Source: JBPCIX01 sp051005875
Lineage (GTDB): Bacteria > Actinomycetota > CADDZG01 > JAHWKV01
Assembly: GCA_051005875.1 (NCBI GenBank)
Contig: JBPCIX010000019.1
Location: 1-36,247 of the forward strand
DNA: 36,247 bases
Direction: 5' to 3'
Positions 30,301 through 36,247 of the stretch are shown here, one piece after another. Each line of letters opens with the position of its first letter. Within the stretch, counting starts at the first letter, position 1. A program made the translations under genes and the position numbers. Below the pieces are notes generated by a model that was given only the letters and a program-made list of their open reading frames with translations, had not been told where the DNA came from and did no database searches.

Positions 30301-31937
30301 ACCATTTGTTCGTCAAGCTCGCCGACCCTGGCCGAATCGGAACCCGGAAGAAAGACTCCGAACAGCCCCCGGTCGGGAATGGTCCCTCCACTTGTTACGG
30401 CTAAGTGCTGGGCGTTGCGCCTGGCGGTCAGGATGCCCGCCTCACGATCCCAGTTGATTCGCGGCTTTAATTCACCGAATGCGTCGCTCGGGTACAGACC
30501 CGAGAGCATGTCGAGGACTGCATGAAAAGTGCTGACCGGCATAGCCGCAAACGGAGCCGCACCGCGGATTGTGCGCTCCAGATCCTCGACTATCCAATCG
30601 TCCATTGCGACCATGGCCACAATTTGCTGGGCTAGAACGTCAAGCGGATTTCGCGGGTAATGCATCTGCTCGATTGCTCCGGCCTTCATGCGTTCAACCA
30701 CCGCGGCGCACTCCACCAAATCGCCGCGGAACTTCGGAAAGATAATCCCGCGGCTGACCTCACCCACCTGGTGGCCGGCGCGGCCGACCCGCTGCAGCCC
30801 CGAAGCCGCCGAGACTGGCGCCTCGACCTGAACAACCAGATCCACCGCCCCCATGTCGATACCCAACTCCAACGAGGACGTGGCAACGACGGCCGGCAGC
30901 CTGCCCGCCTTCAATTCCTCTTCGATGACCCGACGCTGCTCCTTGCTGACCGAGCCATGATGCGACCGGGCGATCTCTTCACCCGCCGTTTCATTAATAC
31001 GCGAGCAGAGTCTTTCCGAAAGTCGCCGCGAGTTCGTAAAAATAATCGTCGATCGGTGCGCCCGAATGAGCTCGACCAGCTTTTTCTCAATTGAAGGCCA
31101 GATGGACTTTCGCTGCGGATCCGAGGCTGCCGAGCGCCCCACCGGCACATCGCCCGTGACCTCGCCGAGTTCCGACATGTCCTCGACGGGCACGACCACA
31201 GAAAGGTCGAACTGCTTATCAAAAGCAGGCTGAACAATGTCCAGGTCGCGGCCGCCATTGGGTCCGTCAGCCAGGCCGCCGGCGAGAAAAGCCGCGACTT
31301 CGGTAACCGGCCTCACCGTAGCGGACAGCCCGACTCTTTGAGCAGGCGGACCCACTGCCCTTAACGCGTCGAGGCGCTCAAGGCTCACGGCAAGATGAGC
31401 GCCGCGTTTGGAATCTACGAGAGCGTGGACCTCGTCGACTATCACCGTCTCGACGAATCGAAGCGCTTCGCGCGCGGCCGAGGTCAGGATCAAAAACAAC
31501 GACTCCGGCGTTGTTATCAGAATGTCCGGCGGGCTTGCGGCAAAGCGGCGGCGCTCCTCGACCGGCGTGTCACCGGTGCGCGTTCCGACCGTGATCTGCG
31601 CCAGCTCCACACCCATCCTGGCGGCCGTATTTTGCAGACCCCCGAGCGGAGAGCGCAAGTTGCGCTCAATGTCCGCTGCCAATGCCTTCAGCGGCGAAAT
31701 ATAAAGGACTCGCAAACGCTCTTTCGGCGGCGGGGCCGGGGCATGCGCCAATCGGTCAATGGACCAGAAGAAAGCCGCCAGGGTCTTGCCCGAGCCGGTC
31801 GGAGCGACTACCAGGGCGCTGCGGCCTGCGCAGATCGCCTTCCAGGCCCCGGTCTGCGCAGGAGTCGGCGCGGCAAAACTGTCTTGGAACCACCTGCGGG
31901 CCGCAGGAGAAAACGCCTCGAGACCGGACTTGGCCAT
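27384..31937 (-). CDS. lhr: Lhr-type large DNA helicase
   Basis: Lhr is a superfamily 2, 3'-to-5' translocating ATPase that unwinds RNA:DNA and DNA duplexes and is tied to DNA repair. At 1517 residues it is the full-length actinobacterial form: Walker A PTGSGKTLAAFF (46 on), LYISPLKALAADIERNL, the DEVH box in VIVDEVHALVDSKRG, SATVRPV, the second RecA domain with ATSSLELGIDMGAVDLVVQ and QRVGRAGHQVGEVSRG, then winged-helix and large C-terminal domains to the end. I choose ATG 31937 because upstream sequence to 31997 lies inside the divergent acnA gene. No Shine-Dalgarno; TATCAT lies 8 nt upstream. Confidence 0.95.
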   Translation of the reverse strand: MAKSGLEAFSPAARRWFQDSFAAPTPAQTGAWKAICAGRSALVVAPTGSGKTLAAFFWSIDRLAHAPAPPPKERLRVLYISPLKALAADIERNLRSPLGGLQNTAARMGVELAQITVGTRTGDTPVEERRRFAASPPDILITTPESLFLILTSAAREALRFVETVIVDEVHALVDSKRGAHLAVSLERLDALRAVGPPAQRVGLSATVRPVTEVAAFLAGGLADGPNGGRDLDIVQPAFDKQFDLSVVVPVEDMSELGEVTGDVPVGRSAASDPQRKSIWPSIEKKLVELIRAHRSTIIFTNSRRLSERLCSRINETAGEEIARSHHGSVSKEQRRVIEEELKAGRLPAVVATSSLELGIDMGAVDLVVQVEAPVSAASGLQRVGRAGHQVGEVSRGIIFPKFRGDLVECAAVVERMKAGAIEQMHYPRNPLDVLAQQIVAMVAMDDWIVEDLERTIRGAAPFAAMPVSTFHAVLDMLSGLYPSDAFGELKPRINWDREAGILTARRNAQHLAVTSGGTIPDRGLFGVFLPGSDSARVGELDEQMVYESRVTEVFALGASSWRIEEITHDRVIVTPAPGEPAKMPFWKGDAEGRPVELGRALGRFMREVIAAEPATREKRLEDAGLDSFARSNLVQYLEEQRAATGQIPDDKTIVIEKFRDELGDWRVCVHSTLGAKVHAPWALAIKARVAERMGFEVQTMHSDDGIVIRFPDGLGAQESLDRVLGELSEAPGSLDMVLFEPEEIEALVTAEIGGSALFASRFRECAARALLLPRRQPDRRTPLWQQRQRSATLLQVAAGYGSFPIILETMRECLQDVFDLPGLVELMTDLRSRKMRVVEVVTPAASPFAGSLLFGYVGAFLYEGDAPLVERRAQALSLDTAMLAELLGTAELRELIDPKALAEVELEVQRLADGRRLRNADDAHDALRTMGAMSSVHLIERGAEPSWLVDLEEQRRAIRIRIAGEERWAAIEDAARYRDALGVPLPVGIPGAFLEPVADPVGDLIGKYARSHGPFEASAPAEHLGLGVAVVSDALRRLESEGRVVRGEFRPVAEGGALEWCDSEVLRSLRRRSMAKLRKEVEAAPPEVLGRFLPAWQGVLSPARGPGGLLRVIEQLQGARVPASALESLVLPARIAGYSPAMLDQLSGAGDVIWAGSESLGQDDGWISLYLAQDAAVLLPPGSSVDLSENSSRLLEALSGGGAMFFRQIQSVAGISQDQELLDALWDLVWAGLITNDTIAPLRALIRGRRRARAHSENWRRGGRRRGGLSLPAAESPAQGAGRWSLLPTVSGDQTRRAHAQAEQLLDRHGVVTRGGAMSERAPGGFAGVYPVLKAFEEKGACRRGYFIEGLGGAQFATPGAVDRMREMVNPRPYSNASTDERTASIPAAIVLAAADPANPHGAALPWPELSAASSGAVPARTRHRPGRKAGALVVLVDGALTIYVERGGKTLLTFTEDPARLQPAVDALALAVREGSLGKLAVEKADGDFILDSPVAKAMETAGFRQTPRGLRLRA

Positions 31938-31956
31938 CGCGCGAGATGATAGGGGC
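31938..31956. promoter_or_regulatory. 19-bp divergent start region between lhr and acnA
   Basis: Only 19 bp separate the two start codons. ATGATA at 31946-31951 reads TATCAT on the minus strand, 8 nt before the lhr ATG, and overlaps GATGAT on the plus strand, 6 nt before the acnA ATG. Both promoters must lie in or across the opposite coding region, and both mRNAs may be leaderless or nearly so. Confidence 0.4.
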
Positions 31957-34755
31957 ATGTCTAATGATTTGCTTGGGACCAGATCCGCACTGTCCACTAA
32001 AAGCGGCGACGTCGCCTACTTTAGCCTCGACCGGTTGGCCGAACAAAGCGGTGCATCGTTGGAGCGGCTCCCCTTCACGATCAAGATCCTGCTCGAAAAC
32101 CTTCTAAGGCGAGCTGGGGAATCCTCGGTTACCGGCGAGGACGTCATATCCCTCGCCCGGTGGCCCGCGAGCGAGCCGGAGGCCTCGATTGCCTTCCTGC
32201 CCTCAAGGGTCCTCATGCAGGACTTCACCGGGGTACCTGCGGTGGTTGACCTGGCGGCCTTGCGGAGCGCCGTTCACCGCGCCGGTGGCGACCCTGCCTC
32301 GGTCAACCCGTTCATTCCCGTCGATCTGGTAGTCGATCACTCGGTCCAGGTTGACCGGTTCGGCTCACCTGAAGCCTACGGCGCCAACATCGAAATGGAG
32401 TACAAACGAAACTCCGAGCGGTACGCGTTGCTCAACTGGGCGCGCCATGCCTTCGACCGTTTTCGGGTAGTTCCGCCCGGCATGGGCATCTGCCATCAGG
32501 TCAACCTCGAATATCTAAGTCAGGTAGTTCGCCTTGACGACGGCGTCGCATTGCCTGAGACCCTGGTGGGTACCGACTCTCACACAACGATGATCAACGG
32601 CCTCGGGATCTTGGCGTGGGGCGTGGGAGGAATTGAAGCGGAAGCTGCGATGCTGGGCCAGCCGATGTTCCTTCCGCCGCCGGAAGTCGTCGGAATCAAG
32701 ATCGAGGGCGCCTTGCCTGCCGGAACGACGGCTACTGACCTTGTCCTAACCCTGACCGAGTTACTCCGTGCGCACGGGGTGGTCGGTAAATTCGTGGAGT
32801 TTTTCGGCGACGGGCTCAGCAACCTGAGAGTCGCCGATAGGGCCACGCTTTCAAACATGTCTCCCGAGTTCGGCGCTACGTCATCTACATTTCCCATCGA
32901 TGCCAATACTTTGCAATACCTGGCCGACACAGGCCGGGCAAACACCGTCGACCTAGCCGAGCGGTACTCAAAACAGCAGGGTCTTTTTCGATCAGACGGC
33001 GATCCCGAGCCGATGTTCACCGAAACGATCCGGTTGGATCTGGCTTCAATCGAGCCTAGCCTCGCCGGCCCAAGCAGGCCTCAAGATCGTGTACGCCTGG
33101 CCCAGGTTCCCGAGTCGTTCGCTCAAGCTCTGAGGGGTTGGATGCCCGAGCCCGCTACCAAGGAAGTGGGCCGGCTACTCGCGGAAGGAGGCCATCCGGC
33201 CCCCAAGGAATTGCCAGAAGAAACCGACGACGCCAAAATTCAACCGGCGGAACACGGCGCACGATCTGGCGCGGCCGTTGGCCTTGATGAAGGCGCCGCT
33301 TCCGGAATACTCGGCCACGGCTCGGTTGTGATCGCCGCAATTACTAGCTGCACAAACACTTCGAATCCATCTGTAATGATCGCCGCAGGCCTGCTGGCGC
33401 GAAATGCGGTCGAGGCCGGACTTGAAACCAAACCCTGGGTCAAAACGTCGCTGGCGCCGGGGTCGCGGGTCGTGACCTCGTATCTTCAGAAGGGAGGGTT
33501 GCTCGCCTACTTAGACAAGCTGGGTTTCAATCTGGTCGGCTATGGCTGCACCACCTGCATCGGCAACTCAGGCCCGTTGGCCGAACCGATCGCGGCCCAG
33601 GTCCAGGATCAGGATCTAGCCGTGGTGGCCGTCCTTTCGGGCAACCGCAACTTCGAGGGCCGAATTCATCCTCAGGTGAGAGCCAGCTATCTGGCCTCAC
33701 CGCCGCTATGCGTCGCCTACGCCCTTGCGGGGCGGATCGACGTGGACCTCACGACCGAGCCTATCGGAACAAACCCCGAAGGCAAGCCGGTTTACCTGCT
33801 CGATCTTTGGCCGGATTCCTCCGAGATCGAACGGGTGATGACCGAGGCAATGAGCTCGTCGCAGTTCGATGAAGAGTACGGCTCGGTCTTTGAAGGCGAC
33901 GAAAGATGGCGGAGCATGGCTGCTCCTTCGGGCGAGATGTTCGAATGGGATCCGGCTTCGAGCTATGTTCGTGAACCGCCGTTCTTTGAAGACATCGGAA
34001 CGGCCCTGTTGCTTCCCGCAGACATCACCGGCGCACGCGCCTTGGTAATGCTCGGCGACTCGGTAACGACCGACCATATTTCGCCGGCGGGGGCCATCCG
34101 GGCCGACTCCCCCGCGGGGCGCTATCTGGAAGAAATCGGAGTTAAGCCGGCCGACTTCAACAGCTTTGGTTCAAGGCGCGGCAACCATGAAGTAATGCTA
34201 CGCGGCACCTTCGGCAACATTCGTCTTAGAAACAAGCTGGCGCCGGGGACCGAGGGGCCCTGGACCACGCACTTTCCCGACAAGCAGAAATTATCGATCT
34301 ACGAAGCCGCGCTCAAGTATCAGGCCGAATCGACGCCTTTGATAGCGATCGCCGGCAAGGAATACGGGTCGGGCAGCTCGCGCGACTGGGCCGCCAAAGG
34401 GGCCGCGCTTTTGGGAATTAAGGCGGTGCTGGCGGTGAGCTTCGAACGCATCCATCGCAGCAACCTTCTGGGAATGGGGGTGCTGCCGCTCGAATTCAGG
34501 GCTGGCATCTCGGCTGAATCACTGGGGATCACGGGCAGTGAGTTGTTTGAAATTCGGGGCCTAGAAAGCCTTGAGCCGGCCGGCTCAGTGACAGTAATCG
34601 CCGGGCCGGATGATGGACCGACAATTCAATTCGAAGCCCTCGTAAGAATCGACACGGGGGCCGAACTGACGTATTACTTGAACGGAGGAATCCTAAATAT
34701 GGTCCTCCGCCAGGTTCTAGAGGGCGGGGTTTCGGAGGCCGGGGCCCCCGGTTAG
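31957..34755 (+). CDS. acnA: Aconitate hydratase
   Basis: Aconitase isomerises citrate and isocitrate through a [4Fe-4S] cluster. Its three ligands are Cys465 (SCTNTSNP), Cys531 and Cys534 (GYGCTTCIGNSGPL). Other AcnA/IRP-type motifs are VGTDSHTTMINGLGILAWGVGGIEAE (split over two loops), LSGNRNFEGRIHP, SRRGNHEVMLRGTFGNIR and YGSGSSRDWAAKG with catalytic Ser and Arg. The 932-residue length suits AcnA, with a ~35-residue extra stretch around residues 400-445 (EETDDAKIQPAEHGARSG) before the cluster domain. The start is ATG 31957 with weak AGGGG upstream. The end overlaps the convergent ligase gene by 39 bp. Confidence 0.97.
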   Translation: MSNDLLGTRSALSTKSGDVAYFSLDRLAEQSGASLERLPFTIKILLENLLRRAGESSVTGEDVISLARWPASEPEASIAFLPSRVLMQDFTGVPAVVDLAALRSAVHRAGGDPASVNPFIPVDLVVDHSVQVDRFGSPEAYGANIEMEYKRNSERYALLNWARHAFDRFRVVPPGMGICHQVNLEYLSQVVRLDDGVALPETLVGTDSHTTMINGLGILAWGVGGIEAEAAMLGQPMFLPPPEVVGIKIEGALPAGTTATDLVLTLTELLRAHGVVGKFVEFFGDGLSNLRVADRATLSNMSPEFGATSSTFPIDANTLQYLADTGRANTVDLAERYSKQQGLFRSDGDPEPMFTETIRLDLASIEPSLAGPSRPQDRVRLAQVPESFAQALRGWMPEPATKEVGRLLAEGGHPAPKELPEETDDAKIQPAEHGARSGAAVGLDEGAASGILGHGSVVIAAITSCTNTSNPSVMIAAGLLARNAVEAGLETKPWVKTSLAPGSRVVTSYLQKGGLLAYLDKLGFNLVGYGCTTCIGNSGPLAEPIAAQVQDQDLAVVAVLSGNRNFEGRIHPQVRASYLASPPLCVAYALAGRIDVDLTTEPIGTNPEGKPVYLLDLWPDSSEIERVMTEAMSSSQFDEEYGSVFEGDERWRSMAAPSGEMFEWDPASSYVREPPFFEDIGTALLLPADITGARALVMLGDSVTTDHISPAGAIRADSPAGRYLEEIGVKPADFNSFGSRRGNHEVMLRGTFGNIRLRNKLAPGTEGPWTTHFPDKQKLSIYEAALKYQAESTPLIAIAGKEYGSGSSRDWAAKGAALLGIKAVLAVSFERIHRSNLLGMGVLPLEFRAGISAESLGITGSELFEIRGLESLEPAGSVTVIAGPDDGPTIQFEALVRIDTGAELTYYLNGGILNMVLRQVLEGGVSEAGAPG

Positions 34756-35793
34756 GACGTCGCTTAGGTTGAAGGCGACCGGCCGTTCCAGTTGGTCGAA
34801 GCTACATGAGTTCGGGTCCCGGTCTCCGCGCCACCGCTTGAATTGGGTCACGTGGCGGAAGCGGATGCCCTCCATGTGGTCGTAGCCCACTTCCAATACC
34901 AGTTCTGGCCGTAGCGGTTCCCATTCCATATTCTTTCCGGCGCTCCAACGCGACTCCCCGCCGCCCGGAATTCGTTCGAACTCCCCGCCTTGCGACCACG
35001 GGTGGCTTTGGCCCGGCTCAAGGCGGTAGGGCGCCAATTCGTCCAACAACTGACGACGCCTGGCCATCGAAAAGGCGGCCGCCACTCCAACGTGGTGCAA
35101 ATTGCCTTCATCGTCGTAGAGCCCCAATAAAAGGGATCCGACAACCTCGCCCGATTTGTGGATTCGAAATCCGGCGACTACGCAGTCCGCGGTTCGCTCA
35201 TGTTTAATCTTGAACATCAGGCGCTTGTCTTGCAGGTAGTGAATTGCGGGCGGTTTTGCAATGACCCCATCGAGCCCAGCCCCCTCGAACTGCTCGAACC
35301 ATTCGCCGGCGACATTCGAAGACGTTGTACTGGGCGTTAGATGCAGCGGTGGCTCGATACCGGAAAAGATTTGCTCTAGCTCGGTTCGCCTCTGCGAAAA
35401 AGGCCGGTCGACCCAAGACTCTTCGCCGGAGGCCAAAAGGTCGAATGCAATGAACGAAGCAGGAGTCTCGCGAGCCAGAAGCTTGATACGCGACTGCGCC
35501 GGATGGATCCGTTCTTGCAACGCTCCAAAATCGAGAGCAGAGCCTTGGGAAACAACAAGTTCCCCGTCGAGAACAACCTTGCCGGGCATCTGCCGCGCCA
35601 ACTCGGCGACGACCTCAGGAAAATATCGAGTCAGGGGGCGGGTGTTCCGGCTGGTCATTTCGACCTCAGCGCCGTCCTTGAAAACAATGCACCTGAACCC
35701 ATCGAACTTGGGCTCATAAAACATTCCCTCAGGGATCGAGGACACCAACTTAGCCAACATAGGCTTGACCGGGGGGCGAACGGGGAGATTCAA
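34717..35793 (-). CDS. ATP-dependent DNA ligase, LigC-like
   Basis: Nick-sealing ligase with the adenylated Lys29 in motif I (EPKFDGFR), motif III DGELVV, motif IV DGVIAKP and motif V MFKIKHERTADCVVAG, followed by an OB-fold domain ending in FRHVTQFKRWR. The 358-residue length and opening LPVRPPVKPMLAK resemble actinobacterial LigC, a backup ligase sometimes linked to base-excision repair or end joining. No polymerase or Ku gene lies beside it here. The TTG start at 35793 has no Shine-Dalgarno and lies 4 nt from a large inverted repeat. Met12 (35760) is the alternative, but it would cut the conserved N-terminus. Confidence 0.9.
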   Translation of the reverse strand: MNLPVRPPVKPMLAKLVSSIPEGMFYEPKFDGFRCIVFKDGAEVEMTSRNTRPLTRYFPEVVAELARQMPGKVVLDGELVVSQGSALDFGALQERIHPAQSRIKLLARETPASFIAFDLLASGEESWVDRPFSQRRTELEQIFSGIEPPLHLTPSTTSSNVAGEWFEQFEGAGLDGVIAKPPAIHYLQDKRLMFKIKHERTADCVVAGFRIHKSGEVVGSLLLGLYDDEGNLHHVGVAAAFSMARRRQLLDELAPYRLEPGQSHPWSQGGEFERIPGGGESRWSAGKNMEWEPLRPELVLEVGYDHMEGIRFRHVTQFKRWRGDRDPNSCSFDQLERPVAFNLSDVLTGGPGLRNPAL

Positions 35794-35797
35794 TCTG

Positions 35798-35869
35798 CGC
35801 GGACTATAGCCCGGCTAGTGGGGCGGCCGGTAACGTAAGCGGTCGCCCCGCTTGGAGCTATAGTCCGCG
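35798..35869. repeat. Nested inverted repeat upstream of the ligase gene
   Basis: A perfect 13-bp outer inverted repeat (35798-35810 with 35857-35869) encloses a second stem of about 10 pairs (35820-35829 with 35840-35849, one G-T) around a 10-nt loop. Each outer arm contains TATAGT, a -10-like element, pointing outward in both directions. The minus-strand copy (35808-35803) lies 9 nt before the ligase TTG. It could be a folded RNA leader, a terminator of the upstream gene, or a paired operator. It has no TPsiC arm and is not a tRNA. Confidence 0.7.
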
Positions 35870-35891
35870 TTTCTGCCGGAACTGCGAGTTG

Positions 35892-36188
35892 CTAGGCGTC
35901 GCTGGGTGGTGCGTCGGGAATGGCCGACCAGTTCTGCGAGTCGCTGTAGTCGGTAGCTTCGCCCTTTCCTACAAGCTTCATCACCTTGCGTCGGCGGCTT
36001 GGACCGCGATCCGAGTTGGTGAAGTACTTGACGGCGCCGCCCGTTGCTCCGGCGAGGGCCAAACCTGCGAAGGCCGGACCTTTACGGGAACGCTTGCGAC
36101 GTGCCTTCGATGCGTTAACTGCCTTACGCACCAATGCGGTACCTCCGATTAAGAGCACCGGCTTGCTTTTTAAGAACTTTGCTGCCAT
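35892..36188 (-). CDS. Small basic protein of unknown function, 98 aa
   Basis: Family not recognised. A Lys/Arg-rich segment (KAVNASKARRKRSRKG) is flanked by two short hydrophobic stretches (VLLIGGTALV and FAGLALAGATGGAV), followed by a second basic patch (RGPSRRRKVMK) and an acidic, Ser/Asp-rich tail. It may be a membrane-associated or nucleic-acid-associated small protein. A strong AAGGAGGA lies about 4 nt before ATG 36188, so it is probably well translated. It precedes the inverted repeat and ligase gene on the same strand. The last 59 bases of the window hold only its upstream region. Confidence 0.75.
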   Translation of the reverse strand: MAAKFLKSKPVLLIGGTALVRKAVNASKARRKRSRKGPAFAGLALAGATGGAVKYFTNSDRGPSRRRKVMKLVGKGEATDYSDSQNWSAIPDAPPSDA

Positions 36189-36247
36189 GGAATCCTCCTT
36201 TGGATCGTCTGGATTATTTGGACGTTCTTTAGGCGATCAATGAAATG

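Noticed and set aside
35798..35870. tRNA-like 7-bp acceptor stem GCGGACT/AGTCCGC of about tRNA length
   Set aside because: The stem continues to 13 bp, there is no TPsiC arm or proper anticodon arm, and the inside folds as one long hairpin.

Overview
The window reads as chromosomal DNA of a moderately high-GC actinobacterium outside the best-known genera. The evidence is a WhiB regulator, a homodimeric AceE-type pyruvate dehydrogenase, the actinobacterial trio SCO1664 family / DUF3090 / MSMEG_4193 phosphatase, an Lhr helicase next to a Nei-type glycosylase (as in mycobacteria), and a LigC-like DNA ligase. No rRNA, tRNA, insertion sequence, phage gene or CRISPR array was recognised. The first ~85 bases are an extreme C-rich tract that destroys the 5' end of the first gene and look like a contig edge.

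Layout. 1-1360: damaged glutamate formiminotransferase gene, then whiB with an unusual phased-repeat promoter and a strong terminator. 1370-4388 (minus): HesB/ErpA-type Fe-S carrier, small membrane protein, moeA, two small proteins and the 7Fe ferredoxin gene fdxA. 4514-5416 (plus): lgt, probably starting at a rare ATT codon. 5400-15059 (minus): a tightly packed run in transcription order mazE, mazF, ygfZ, lpd, aceE, 6-phosphogluconate dehydrogenase, E2 acyltransferase, and a fused lipB-lipA gene. 15198-15459: relic of a PIN-domain toxin gene. 15486-17680 (minus): small hypothetical, DUF72, nth, receiver-like protein. 17836-18651 (plus): panB. 18630-20758 (minus): the phosphatase/DUF3090/SCO1664 trio. 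20837-25627 (plus): fumC, a FIST sensory protein and a TPR-adenylate cyclase. 25733-31937 (minus): lhr, nei-type glycosylase, a P-loop ATPase and a small acidic protein. 31957-34755 (plus): acnA. 34717-36188 (minus): a ligC-like gene behind a large inverted repeat, and a small basic protein.

How it works together. The main theme is lipoate-dependent pyruvate oxidation: E1, E2 and E3 plus the enzymes that build lipoyl on E2 (octanoyl transfer and sulfur insertion in one polypeptide), with YgfZ, ErpA/HesB and ferredoxin as plausible Fe-S support. Fumarase and aconitase supply TCA steps on the plus strand. DNA repair is the second theme (Lhr, Nei-like, Nth, LigC-like). The most unusual items are the LipB-LipA fusion, a mazEF module heading the pyruvate dehydrogenase run, the 14-bp phased AT repeats at whiB, and several starts with a TANNNT box 6-8 nt upstream, which suggests leaderless mRNAs. 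All family names rest on reading the translated sequence; no database search was possible.
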